A stretch of 64,000 nucleotides of DNA from Omphiscola glabra (lineage: Eukaryota > Mollusca > Gastropoda > Lymnaeidae). The notes below the pieces were generated by a model that worked only from the letters and a program-made list of their open reading frames with translations, made no database searches and was not told the DNA's origin. Location: assembly GCA_964017045.1 (NCBI GenBank), contig OZ024807.1, positions 22,799,097-22,863,096 on the forward strand, written 5' to 3'. The position numbers and the translations under genes are program-made. Shown here piece by piece: positions 11,401-26,688 of this stretch (within the stretch, counting starts at the first letter, position 1; every line of letters begins with the position of its first letter).

Positions 11401-14400
11401 AGGATCCTTTTTCATATTCATCGTCGAAAAAAGCCTTGGTCATCTTTGCATGCAACAGATGAAAAATATTTACACCTCATATCAGATATCTGCTTATGAG
11501 TGATGTTGAGCTTAATAATACTGAAGCTTTTATATCTTTTAAGGCAAGCGATTGCCTTTTCAAGTACAATTTCAACGATATATCATGTAAATATTACCAT
11601 CTCTATTGGAGAATCGCCGTAGCTTAGCAACGATGAAACACACGATCTTAAACATACTCTGAAAGTCAACGCTCCAGAAAAGACAAGAAACATGTGGGTT
11701 AACGATGGTTCCTGGGCCCCATGTGTCCTCTGAGACGTTAAATTGGGACCGTCAAATAAGTTCAGAAATTGATTAATTTCTTAACACAGAATACATGACT
11801 TATGAAATGATTTCTTTAGAAATATTAGAAATTAATAATTCTAGCCAAAAACCATGTTCAATATTTGATAATAATAATGAGATGAACTGAGAGTGATGTT
11901 TCGAAAGTTATGTTAAATAATTTATAACAAAATGTATTTTGTCTGAGCAGCAAGTCCAATGTTATCATAAGCGTTTTATTTTAACGTATAAAAATAGTTG
12001 CACTGTGTTTCTAAGATCCCTCCCGCAGTAAACAGTGGTGATATTAAAATATATGTCCAAATATAGTTTTAAATACTAAAATAAAACCAAGTAATCAAAA
12101 TCAACTTTTTTTGTTGAAATTCTTACAAGACAATGCGTATGTGCTTTTTCAAAGAAAATCTTTGCTACGCCTAACATTAAAACGAGGCTACCCATTTGCT
12201 TAGAAAGACATTTTCAGACAAAACCAGGACATTTTGAATGAAATGGAGTGAAGCAGAATTAATGCAAATATCTTATGATTTCAAGAAAAATGTAAAGCAG
12301 GAATAAACCAATTTTTCCAAACTTTTTTTTTTTCACTTCTTTTCTTTTAAGTTACTTGTATGACTGAAATTATTTCAATATTTTAAAAATGACTTTTCAT
12401 TTATTGCCTGGAGTCATTTGTTTTATTATAAATGGATGTTTTTTTAAAAATTATATATATTTTTCCCCTGACAATTTGATTAACATATTGTCTAGAAGAC
12501 TAAACTGCTTTAAAATGTTCGTGTGGACACATTTTAATTTTTTTTGTTTTGTTTTGTTTTTTTGTTTTTTAATTCCTTGCATGCTGCCCCTAGAGCAAAA
12601 TGTTTTCCTACCATGTATGTTAAGACATCTGGATTAAAGCATGAAATATATCACTTGGTTATGCGGCTCTTTTAATGAATCCGATGCTACGTTTTCAGAC
12701 AACTATTATAGAAGAAGCTGCTTGACACTATTGACAGGCAGAACAAAAATGAAGGAGTAATCGCTCATCAACTTTAAGAATGATAACACATTACAATCTT
12801 TCAACACATGTGCCATATGAGACAAGTGCAACGTAGAAGTCTTTGATTCATATGCAGGACAACGTCGAAAAAACATTTAACGTATTTTTGTTTACTCTGG
12901 TCTTTTCTAATTCAAAGAAGATAAGCTGCTAAAATGTGATCTCCACTAAATAAATAGCACCGTTCGCTTGTTGTTGTTGTTTTTAAAGCAGTCTAGGAAA
13001 CCGTTTTGTCGACAAAATGCTAAGCATAAATCTCTATCATTAATAAACATGTAAAACTCACTTACGAAAGAGTTTAGGGGTAATCGTTACACCGGGTAAG
13101 TCGCGCATCAGTACAGATACTGCCTGACACGTGAAGCTTTTGAATTTTTCTGCAGAGGAAATATGTGTATCCGAACGCTAGCATATAAGTAAATAAATGT
13201 AAATATACATAACGTGATTGTATTTTAAAAAAAAAAATATTTTACATGATATATTTCTTAAGTTTAAATTTCCATTACCATATTTTATCTCCTTATTTAT
13301 AACTGTTTCCTCTAAATCATTATTAAACAATGATTGTATTTCACATAAATGCGTATATATATATTTTGCCTTTGTTGTGTCCCGCTTTCTTTTCACAGCC
13401 GGCCATCAACATATTCAACGTAATATATATAAAAAATAAGTGAAACACAAAAAAAAGAAAAAAAAAAACTAAGAAAATATCAAAACTATTACATTGCAAA
13501 ATTACCTGCATCAAGGTTGTCAAAGGTCAGCATATTATCACTAATTAAATTTGCGTCAAGACTTAGATTCGACGACCACCGTGCTTTCCCTGGTGGGTTT
13601 CCCATATCAATTAGCTGGCAAGTGCATGTTCTTGGTGGACCTTTAAGCGAAATGTGTTTTCTTTGATGGGCATCAGTCATTAAGGAGTGATCATTTTGAT
13701 TTTTACAATCTGGATCTATGGAGATCTTGGGTAAATCTAAGTAGATAAATTTTGATTGCATTATTTAAATTAGTTTACATGTAGACATTAATTTAAAATG
13801 TAATATGATTTAATAATACAAATAAAGCGATTGATGAAAAATGGCTCCTTTGAAATGAGAGAGGAGGTACTGAGACTCCACCGAACCATCCAACGCTTAC
13901 TGCGCATATGGTATTGGAACTACCTGAACGGCATCTTCTCAGAGGACGACACTCCGACCAAGGGTGTCAAGAACAAGCGCTTCTGAAGCACCAAAAGTCC
14001 TCAAACGTTGGAGTTTCCCCTCTGAAATGGGATGGCCATTTGACATATCACCCAAAAACAAGGCTGACATACTCAATCAGCAGTTCCAGTCGGTCTTTTG
14101 TGACGGCAGAGAGTACTCAGAGGCTGAGTTCCACCTACAAACAAACAGGATGAATACAGCCTACCCCGTGATAGAAGATATTCAGATTTCAGAACGGGGA
14201 GTGCTTGAACTCGTCAAAACCTTGAATACATACAAAGCATGTGGTCCTGACATATAAAACCACGAGTGCTCAAAGAATTGGTCAAAGAAATCGCTCCTGC
14301 ACTGACAATCCTCTTACAGTCGTCGCTGTTCACTGGCAAAGTTCCAGCAGACTGGAGAACAGCGCATGTCACTCCAATCTACAAGAACGGGGAGCATGCC

Positions 14401-16829
14401 GACCCTGACAATTATCGTCCGATATCCCTCATCAGCGTAGTATGCAAACTATTGGAGCATATAACCGTAAGCGCAGTCATGAAGCATCTTGAAAGCAAAC
14501 ATATACTCAATGACTGTCAGCATGGCTTCAGAGTCAATAGATCATGTGAGATCCAGCTCCTTGAATTTGAAGAAAACTTTATGACAAATCTGGAAAACAG
14601 CAAGCAAACTGATGTGCTGGTGATGGACTTCCTAAAGGCTTTTGACCGTGTAAATAATTGTTTACTTCTACACAAACTTCAGAAATATGGGATCCAGGGC
14701 ACTACTAAAACATGGATCTCTAGCTTCATCAAAAACCGATGTCATGCAGTTGTGGTGGACGGTACAAGCTCGCACTTTGTCAGTGTTAAGTCAAGGGTAC
14801 CACAGAGCTCGGTGCTAGGCCCATGTTTGTTCCTAGCATACATCAATGACTTACCCGAGAAGCTGACAACTCAAGCAAGACTATTTGCAGATGACAAAGC
14901 AGTGTATAGGACGATCGCCAAACGATCTGACCATGACCAGATACAATAGGACCTCAATCGGTTAGCTGAGTGGGATGCGAGCTGGGACATACAATTTCAT
15001 CCAGCCAAGTGCCAGACCCTGTCAGTCTCTAAAAGTTGTACTCCTCTACACTACTACTGTGAATTGCATGGCCATTTACTTGAGAATGTTTCCTCCGTTT
15101 GGTAACTGGGTGTTACCATTCAGAGAGAGGTCCGCTGAGACGAGCATATTAACAATGTGTGCAACCAGGCAAACAAGACACTGGGGTTCTTAAGGCGTAA
15201 TCTAAAGATCATAAACTCCAGTGTCAAAGAAAGAGCTTATAAAGACTTTCTCCGGCCGCTTCTAGATTATACATCTTCGGTCTGGGACCCATTCAACCAG
15301 ACGTGTATCCACATGCTGGAGACAGTACAGCAACGGGCAACTAGCTTTGTACTGAACCACAACAGGAATACCCCTAGTGTCGGCAGCATGCGGCAAACAG
15401 TGGGCTAGTCACTATTGGAGAAACGACGATGACTAACCAGGCTCTCTATGATTTACAAGATAAATAATGGGCTAGTCTACTGCTCTGGCATTAAACATAA
15501 ACTAGTGTCTCTACCCCACAGACAGCGACGAGGCCATGACAGACAGTTCCGGCTCATACCAACAAGAGGCCAGAAGCTCATTCCCGCTAAAGACAATCAG
15601 GGACTGGAACAGGCTTTCAAAAGGAACAAATGAGGCGACAACACTTGACTCGTTTGCGTCTAATGCCTCAGGCCTTACAACCCCAGTGCATGATACACTC
15701 ACTCAGTTACTCTTGTAACCAGTGAACTATCCTTAAAAAACACCAGGCCATAAACATTGCAAATCCCATCTACATTCATAGGAGCCATAATGATCAATAA
15801 AAGTATCGTGGGCCCTTAATATATAGAAGAAGAAGAAACATATTACAAAATAGAAAAAGAGATTTTCAAAGAATGTGTACATGTTAATGAGCTCTTTTAA
15901 AATTTCAAATATTATTAATTTTCATTTTATTCCGGTGAAATACCCAAATATCAAAAGAGTAGTAAGTATCTTTCTATATACAGAATAGAGCGTCGATGTT
16001 CCGCACTATTTGAGGAAGTGTGTGAATCGGATAACACATTTTTTAAAAGAAAAGGAAACCCAAAAAAGTCCATGTAATACAAAATATTCTTGCATTCTAG
16101 TTACGCAAGTATGATGCATTACTACGCTGTTGATTAACACTAGGCACGGTGTATTGGTGACAGAATGTTGATGTCAAAATTTCTACCTTCTCACCGAAAA
16201 AAAATTTGGAAAATTCCCAAAAAGAGTACGAGCTCTTAGGAGAAAATCTGAGAAAACTTTGTCTTTGAAAGCGTTTATTCTGAAATATAAATTAATTTAC
16301 AATTATGCAGAACACATTATCCCTGTTCGGTCACTGCGTGTAAGCTCGCTATCTTGCTTTACGTTTATTTTGCAACATGGTTGGGAATATTATTCGCTTC
16401 TTGTATGCAATCTTTATATAATGCGCATTGCAAATATAAAATAAATAAAACTGAACGAAGTCTTGGGCATTTCGGACTACTGCTAATTCGTATAAAAAGC
16501 TATTGGAAAAAATAACGATCTACTGTACATTGAAATTGGGTACATGACATAACTCACACAAAACCAATGGAGACATATCTTTGGAATCTCGTATTAGGTC
16601 TCCAAGAGCATCTTTGGTAACCATGGTGATACGAAATTGATGATTTCCGATGCCAAGATCTAGGGTTTTCACATAGAGATTGTATTCATATATTGTTTGA
16701 TGGGTGCCATTACTATCAGCTTCGTAATGCAGCATACGCTTTGTTACATTCAGTTGAACAAATGTTTCCTTTAACGAGATAGTAACATTTATAATTTGCA
16801 TACACATATAACTTAATATATGGAAAACA

Positions 16830-16893
<64 letters not shown>

Positions 16894-17841
16894 TCTTATT
16901 TTTACTGTATTTGTATGTTACTAAAAAGGTGGATCGATCAAGAGAAATCATCTTTTACAGCGCCATTCCATTGACGTGTGGTTTTTTCTGTATTTTGTCA
17001 AAATACCTTTATCAAAAGAAATGTAATTTCTTCTTTCTTTAAAGTCATTAAATAGAGGGTAAATAGTAAATAAATTTACTTTTTGAAAGACTACGAATGA
17101 TGTTTAAATTGGTTACCAGAAATTTGATCGAAACAAATTTCATCGACGGAAAATTGATCGACGGTAATTTGATCGAAAGGAGATTTGGTCGAATCTTTTT
17201 TTTCAGTTTAGACGTTAAAATGTTCGTCAAATTTCTTTTTGAACGCACTATACTATATAGTAAAACAAAATAATGCGGTTAAAAAGAAATTTGACGCAAA
17301 ATTGTAACGTATAAACTCGACCAAGTTTCCGTTCGATCAAATTTCTTTCGATCAAATTTCCGGATACGGTTCAAATTAAGTTATTTTTGGTGTATTTTTT
17401 GTTTTCCTTTTTTTTAAAATTATGTTATTTATTTTTTATAATAAACTTTTTGTCAGAACGTTGCACTTTCAAACATCTATTAAAGGAAGGTATTCGAAGC
17501 GCTTTTGTCTGGTGAACACTTTGTAAATAAATGTTTTTTGAATGTGCTGTACATTAGAATTATCGCATAGCTCAAGGACGTGCATAAATTGTGCTCTAGT
17601 GTGACCATGTGCTTACGGTAATGGGTGTTATTTTATTCATTTATTATGTTGCCAAATTGATCGTACGGTAGGTGTGTTTAAAGAAGGGGGAATAGTACGT
17701 TTTTTTTGGACTACCCGTAATCAGCATTTAGTAAAACTACTTCCCCGAGTGGGTGGGGGTGTATTTTAAGATGATAACAATGTCCAATAGGTAGGATTTG
17801 TTACATACGATACAATGTCAGTCTACAGTAGATTTAATCAT

Positions 17842-17888
<47 letters not shown>

Positions 17889-20800
17889 TATTGTACATTC
17901 AGTAAAGATTATGAAATTATAGACACAATAAATTTTTCAGAATTATTATTTTTTAATATCCGATTTTAACCCAATACATGACCAATTTTATGATTCATAA
18001 ATTGTTATAATTCTCTAAGATTTTTCTCAAAAATTTCTAAATCAGATTTAAAATTGAAATCTTGTATTGGGGGGTCCTTAAATGTATTTCTTTCAAAAAG
18101 AGGCGTCTACACACGACGATTTACGATGAAAACATCTCCATAAAGAGTATCATCCAGATCTAACGTGATAAAATATGTTGCGTTATCCCTTTTAACATAT
18201 TTGTGGATTCCGAAAAAAACGTATACATTTGTGTGAATCGTTGTCCCATTCGCCAACCGATTTTAAGAGAACAATTAAAAAAAAAAAACTATAAATAAAT
18301 CGTGTCCCTTTTTGTAAACGGGCAATACCCACGGCTATAAAACGTGACATACATTTTACGTTTGATCTTATCGGAGCTACATGAAATAAAAAAATATACT
18401 TAATGGATAGCTCTAGAAAAAAATTCGCTCAGATGCATTTTAAAATCTGATTTTAACAATGGCATGTTTAAAACTCATAATATCGACCATTTTCGGGGCC
18501 ATATATAAATATCGTTTTCATTATTTACTCTAACATGTTATGTGAATGATATAGTTTTGTACCAGTAAAGTCACAGGAGATGCAGGAAATGCCATTGTGT
18601 TAATGGCACTCCATCTTTATGTCTTCGCATCTCTTTATGCCAACGAATGCAGTTTCAAGTACAATTTAAACGATTCGATCATGTAAATATATCATTTAAT
18701 AGTTGAAATCGGAGTTTGCCTACTCTTTGATGAATTGATGTCCAAGGTTAGAATTTGCATACCAGACGGGATGCTGGCGATTTACTACAGACCACCCTTT
18801 CTCTTTTTTTTATTGATTCACTTTAGAAAGTTTATCCACGCAGCTCACAATTATACTCGTAATATATATATATATATAAGAATGAGCTAGGCTAACCATA
18901 ACTCTAAATAATCGAAACGATTTATATACAATCAGATTCATAAAAACAGTGATCGTGATTGTGTATTATTTTACCGAAGTCGAAAAAAATTGAATGCGCA
19001 AAAAATGAAATGTATCTGCCTTATCTTAATACATGTTTAAGTATTATTATTATAAATCTACACATACATTTACAATAACAATAAAGTAATTATTGCAAGC
19101 AGTTTAAAGAATTTAAAAGCTATGAAAAACAAATTTTAATTTTAAAAAAATAAATAAATTAAGGATTATAGAGTGTTATGACATTTATTATAAGGAAAAC
19201 CCAAACATACTTTTGTTTGCGTTTTTAGTGCGTTGTTAATATTGAAAAGTAAAATTAAAAATAATATCTTATATATAAACAAGAAAATAACGTCAAAGTT
19301 TAATTTGCATAATTTACCCAAGCTCTAAATTTGATTTAATAACAGTGCGTAAACAAAAGAAAGAATGCATTTTGCTTTTCTTAAAAGTTTATTTAATAAA
19401 TCTAATTGATTGCTTTTAAATTTTTAATAAAACACACACATAAACTTTAGATTTCTATTTTTAACATTTAAGAAGTTATTTTTTTCAATCCCAAACCAAA
19501 ATATACTCTTTTGTTTATGTATAACTTAATGGAAACTTAACCTATAAAAATACGTCCAATAAGAAAATGCCGTTTAAGTCAATCAGTGCAACGAAACTCC
19601 ATAGCCAAATAGCATTTACTGTTGAACTTATTGCTCATCCAAATAAGAGCAAACCATTTGAAGTGGGAAAGAAAAAGTATTTTCATGAATAGGTGACTAA
19701 CAATCCAGTAGATGACTTTATTTATTATTTTATAAAATATGAAAAGGGGGGGGGGGTGGTTGTTGGGTGGTCGATACTTTCATTTTGTCTCATGCAGCAC
19801 AAGATACACTTTAGAATAAACGAATACATTTAATTGCCAATTTAACCTTCTTCGGGTATACATATCGGGACTAGGAAATAAGATGTGTACATACTAACGC
19901 GGATGACAATATCCTTAAATCCTCTGATATTAGTTCTGAAGAAAGAGATGTTAAACTCTTTTTTTTTAATAAGCATATGCTTATCAAATAATAAAAGCAA
20001 TTGCATTAACAATTACTTGGTATATTTACATAAGCCAACCATAAATATCAAGACCCAATCATTTTACAATCGTGAACAATTCATTTTGAAAAAATGGAGA
20101 TGGCTTTTAATTTTCTTTTAAAACATGAACATATATTTGTGTTTATTACTTTTCGAAAAGTAAAGTGGGAGTTTATTGTTAGAGATTAATAAAATTTATG
20201 TAAAAAAAGACAATCAAGGCTGTAACAGAATTGAACAAAACTGTTGAGAGATTCTCCTTTAGATAAAATAATTATTTGTTTTTCGTTTGTATATTTAAAA
20301 AACAAAGGAAATATTTGGTTAAAATTGTATTGAAATATCAGTAGATTGAACTCCGTTTATATAAAACAAATTTGAATATGATAAAATTGTCTTTTGGCTA
20401 GGAATCGAACATTTTGTATTGTATCTTATGTTCATGACATGAACATTGACTTGCACTTTAATATTTCAAGCATGTCTTATCCATTTGAAGTTTACGTCCT
20501 TTACTTACATTCGTCTTGATCTCATAATCGAAGGAATCAACTTCGCCTGAAGTAGCATAATGACATTTTACGTGGACATTCGTGTCGTTGACCTCGTAGT
20601 AGGTGCAACCAGGAACAAAATCCTGTGGTGTTATGTTGTTCAAGCCTAAATGAAATATTAAACGCTCCTGGGGCATTCAGTATTTACATGTATCTACCAG
20701 ACACTACAGACCAATACTAACGCAATGGAACCAATTATGAAAGAAAAGAATATTTATTTACTTTTAAGAAACACAGAACTTAAGTAGGGGAAATATTTTC

Positions 20801-23800
20801 AGCATTACTGAAACAAAGGATTTAAAAAATATTTTTAAAAAATTATCAATTTAAAAGATGTGTAATTTTAAATATATAATTCAACATAATATTTATCCCT
20901 TCATTTGAGACAATATTATCCACTAACAAATCTGCCAGATATCCATCAAGGAAACAGTAAAAATAAACAAACGGTATACAAAATGAGGTTAATTTTTTGT
21001 ATTTACAGTAACCTTCTGTTAATGTGTTTTTGACCTTGTAAAGAAATTAACAATAGTAACGGGCATTCTGCAACTATTATATATTTTTTTATTTATTTCA
21101 AAAATATATTTTTTTTACAAGTGTTTAAATGAAGTGAACAAGAAATAAAGGTGTTCTCTAAAAAAAGAAATTGAAAACCAAAATGATTCTTTCATTTTAA
21201 TGTTTTTATTAAAACAAAATTGTACCGAGTGTTGAAATTAAATTGTTTTTTTTGTTTTTTTTTTAAAACATCTTGACCTCAGTACCTAATTTACTTATAT
21301 ACATATATTTTTTTAGAAATTATTTTTTTTTTCTTATTTTTAAAATTTTAAACACAAACGACAATGCAATACTTTTCATTGGAGTTGAAAGAGTTTAAAC
21401 GTGTCATTTATGTTTTTAAAATACTAATTTATATCCCACTGTAATGAATATATATTGGTTGGTTTATTGTTTAAAATTTTAATGGTTTTGAAATGCAAAG
21501 GTTCAGGGAAAAGTACAAGCACTTACTCAGAACTAGTGGTGACGTTAGCTTACTCGAGAATCTGGGCCTACTTCCAACTTCACCGAAGACGACCATAATA
21601 ACTCCAAATTGGTGATACCCTGGTCCTAGAAGTAACCTTTGAAATGTAAAACTGCATTCGTTCAATAACATTGGTTCTCCAAACAGATTTTTGAACCTCT
21701 GCAGACTGTCTACGTAGTCACCCATGAATATCGGTATCTGGGTTCCCTGAAATTAAAAGCAAATGTGTACTCCATGAGTATCTAAATGTATATACTAAAT
21801 TTCAGACCACAATTTTATTATATGTGATAATTTAAATACCTTGGCAAACTAATGTGCACATTTAATGAGATCTGTGAAAATGTTCATTTGATTTCAAGAT
21901 GAAAAAAAAGGCATTTCTTAGACTTACATTAGTGTATAACACATACTCGCACACAACGTCAGACATTAACAGATTTGAAAGGCACACTACGTGAACCGTT
22001 GCTTCGCTGACTGTGGGGAAGTTACAGACGGGATCAGACGAAGAGATTGTATAGTTATCTGCGAAAACATATAGTTATTAATTATAATTAAACACATATC
22101 TCTAAAACTATAAAACGAATATTAATGACTTGGGCTTACGCAGTTGCAGTTTTTTTTTTTAAACCGGGTCAGTGTAGTTTGAGAAAATAGACGGTTGATC
22201 CAAGTGTTTAGAAACATCATTTAACTTCTTATTTTCTAAAATATATGCCGGCCTATACACGATAGGCGTACACAGTGTCACATACCCTACCAATCGGCCT
22301 TTGATAAATAGGTTTACAAGCCATCTTACACCCTGCCATCAATTAAATAATAGGCCAACAGACAGTCCTACCTCTACATTCTTGCCTTTGAAAAAGTGTC
22401 CTACTTATATTACTAAGACATACCCGTGGCTTTTTAATGATTATGTAATAGTTGCCCCCTCCTATAAACAATAATCTAACTTTTTTTCCTGAGTTCAAAT
22501 AATACGCGTGACGATCGCTGAGAGACAGCTATTTATTTATGTTAGTTCTGTGTTTAGTAGGGTGATGGCCGGTTATCAAAAAGAAGCAGGAAACACCAGG
22601 AGCAAAATATATATGAGAGATAGCATGGTAAATAATGCAGTCCCCCGAGTTCTGGTTGAACAATGTGTGGTGGATTGCTGCATAAAGAGGCGTAGCCACC
22701 GAAGCCCTAGCGCTACCCGGTTAACAAAACAATCATTCTCAAGCCTGCCTTGGCAGAAAAAGGACATTCATCATATCTGTCAAAAATAGATACATTTAAA
22801 GTTCTACAAGCAGTGGAAAATTTCCAGCTGAAAATAAAACAACATAAAAAAGAGTATTGACCATGATTACATGTTGCCGTTAAAGGAATGAGTCATGAGG
22901 TGGGTAGTGGCAACATCATACCAATGATTATATTTACCAAGCATTTGATATAGCTGTTCCTATGCAACAGTGTCGTCCCGGCTGGCTGCTTCGTAAATAG
23001 GTTGCATGGTAGAAGCTCACTGTAGAAATCCTTACTAGCGGATGTCTGACGCTTTCACGGGATGGGAGGGGGAATATTTTAGGACATAAATACAAAAGCT
23101 TGGGACATTCGACTGCCGACGCTATCAGAGTAGCATCACTTGGCTGACCGGATATTTTTGGGCTGGGGTGGCGTAAGTTGGTAACTATCGCGTCGTCCTT
23201 GCAAGGCAATATCCCCAACGTACCGCTTTGCCGCTGGATTTCTCCGGTTTGACATAAATATGTTTGGGAGAGCATAAAAAGTGTATAAACTTGACAGACG
23301 TCTTTTTGACGCAACACTCTCATTTACATTTTCAGTAAATAATGCGTTATCTTGCTACTCGAATCACATAACAACAAACATTGTTAGTAAATCATGTAAT
23401 TCAATCTGAAACTATACTCGTTTTAAATATTTCTTACACCTTTTTTCTCAAAGAAAAAATTACACTGTACATACAAACTTGTAATTTTAACTCGCTTACC
23501 ATTAATTTTTAACTGTAAAACATCGGTCCTGACCAGTGTTTCATAATTATTGGCGATTTCTATAGACCAATAAACATTGACATTAAACAATCCGGGAAGC
23601 AGATCTTGAAAATCAACATTTAGTGAACACCATTTAAAATCCAATTTTAATTCAGGGTATTTCTGAATGTAATAATTCAAATCCAGAACAGAATAGGATG
23701 AGTATTGCAGTCCTTGTCCATCTCTATAGTGTGACATAATCTGATTTATCTGAAGGAAAAAAAAAATGTTTTTTTTTATTTTTGTAATACTATTTTTATA

Positions 23801-26633
23801 TTATAACAATAGTTAAAAATAATAAATAATGTCTATGAAAGACTACCCTTTTTAGCGATATTTATAATCGCTATTCAGAAACGTACAAAGTGGTTAAGGA
23901 TATCTATGCTCTTCCAAAATTATATTTGATCGAAGTAATTTCAGTTCTCTTGCAATTGAAGTGTCTCTTTTATAAAACGTCGATTTTGAGACTTGAAAAA
24001 TAATAAAATAATTACAGCAAGAAGACATATTCAATAATTATGTGTCTTCACGGCAAAAAAAAAATATATATAAAATATGTAGTTTTTTGAGAGTTTATTA
24101 AACAATATTTTAATTTGAGTACATACTTTCAGTGGCATGTCAATGGGTGCATGGTGGGTTTGAGTCGAGACCGACGTCACTCTCACCTATTCTACATCAC
24201 CATAATGTTTTAATGACAAGCACGTTATTTTAAGGACAATTTTTGTGTAAATTACGATATTGAACCTGAGAAGATTTTAAAAAATCAACAACATCAAAAT
24301 AAACTATATGTATATGAATATCTGTAATATTTAAATTAACAAGTACGTGTAGGTATATTACTATGACTCTATGTCAATCGAACATGAGATGCGAACCTAT
24401 TTTTAAAGCTTTAACTTCTTGAATGACATTCCCACCAGTTTATGTTTCATATTGAGTATAATATTTTAAAGCAAGCTTAAAAAAGTAATTTCTCTAAATA
24501 AAATTCGTTCATATTCTACTGTGATGATATTTGTATCATATTTGTACGGACTGTGTGTAAATCTACTGACTGGTAGCAACCAGAGTTAGTTTCATAATTG
24601 TATCTAATTTATATAAAAGGTCAGGATGCCACCATAACCGAGAGCCCAAAGAACGGGATGCTAAAAGTGCGGGCGTTTTACAATACATTTATGACGATAA
24701 GGGGGATAACGAAACGTTGTATCTTAATGTATTTGTGTAAGAGCTGTAAGATCTTAATATCTTTGTGTTCATCTTAGCCATGACTATAGATGAATACTTT
24801 GATAGACTATGCTCTTACATCATCTCATTTGCTAGTTTAAACAATGACAACCAATACCGATACACCAACACCAACCGGATTATTTGTGCACTAATGTTTA
24901 TTCTCTAACAATTAACTATCGTGGATTATATAATAATGAATTCGTTCCAGCAAAACACAATAATCAACACATTAACGTACAACAGACATCAATGCACAAC
25001 GATAACAACCACTAAACTAACACGTCATTTCCCCCTACCCAAATACGTCGCAACAATCTCACACAATAGATACAGTTACACATTTACTCTCTAACTAGCA
25101 TATTTTACATACCAAACATAACAACAATGATCTACACATAACAGCAAAGATCTCATACTCTTGACAGGGGAGATATTGTAATAATAAATTGTAAAGGATA
25201 AACAGTAATATATATGTTTATGTGTGTGTATTTATTTATTTAAATTGAGTGGTTTTGGAGGACTTTCAAGATAATTTATTTTAGGTGTACGCATTTTAAT
25301 AAAATTTTAATCAGAATGTTTCACTTACAAGCATATATTACAGGCTAGTTGTCCGAGCACCGTATTGTGTTTTTTGGTTGCTGACATTAAAAACGAATAT
25401 TTTTTATATGTTCGTAAAAAGAGTGCGAATTAATTAGTTTGGAGACTTGGACATAATGCCTGTCAACGAAATCATGAATTGAAACCGTTCAATGTCAGTC
25501 ACTCCGATACAGGGCATGTTATCTGAAATGAGATTGTCCCGAAATTCAATGTTTAAAAAGGTAAATATAAATATTTCCTTTTATGGGAGAGCATTTAACT
25601 TTTAATAGTTACTTTACCAAATTGATTTTGACTATGTGTGTGATTATAACGCTGTATCGGGTCTTATCAGAATACAAACCGGAGCACAGCGGAGCATATT
25701 AGCTAGTTTTATATAAAACCTCAATGTCTTTGTCATTTTCCATTGATTTCAACATATTTTTTTAAAAAGTATTTTTGTTATGGAATCTCTAAAATACACT
25801 GCTATAAGTTATAATATTTTTTTTTTTTTTTAAATGTCTTTGAAAAATTCCATCCGATTTCAATGATATTAATCTGAAATTTTATCTGAATTATTTTATG
25901 GAGCCCAGACATTTTAAAGTACACTTTTAGAGTGGGCTCCAATCGGGAATAGTTAATTCTTTTTTGATGGAAACACGACCATACCTTTTCTATCAGGGCG
26001 TACATTTTAAATTTTCGACAATACATCATTAAGAGTATAAAATTGATTGCTTTTTTAAATCCATCTTTTTGTTTTAAATGTTGCATATTTTAAAAGCTGC
26101 TACCTCAACATCTGTGTCTTTTTAATATACAAACAATAATATAACGATAATTGTATGATTTAATGAAGTTATAAACAGTGAAGGTAAAAAGGGGGGGGGG
26201 GGGCTTTGCACATAATGATTTTATCGCACTGGGTGACAAAAGACCCCGGCTAATAATCTCATACATTTTTAAAATTTTTAAAATAAATGAACTGGTAAAT
26301 AGAAACATGTCTAATGTCAAATAAGCACAAAAAAACAAAAACAAATGTGAGCAACTTTTGACATGAACTCACTTGTGCTGAGCAAAACGAGTGTGGGGGC
26401 AAAAAATTGGTCATAGCTTGAAGACGAATTGTCCTTCCATTATATGGTAGAAAAATGTTCTTCCATTTGACTTGTGTAGGCTGTGCTAAATTTAAAACAT
26501 TAAAAAGGTATAGTAATTACTTACAGCTACGATAAATTGTGAGATATTTATTTATTTTTTTTTGTTTTTGTACATCCAAAACATCAATAAAATCGTAAAC
26601 ATTCTTTCAAGTGTATTAGTACAATCAATTGTG

Positions 26634-26688
<55 letters not shown>

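Noticed and set aside
22934..23323. 129-codon minus-strand open frame between exons 4 and 5
   Set aside because: It has no domain, no counterpart in the plus gene and lies in a repeat-like block, so it was not taken as an exon.
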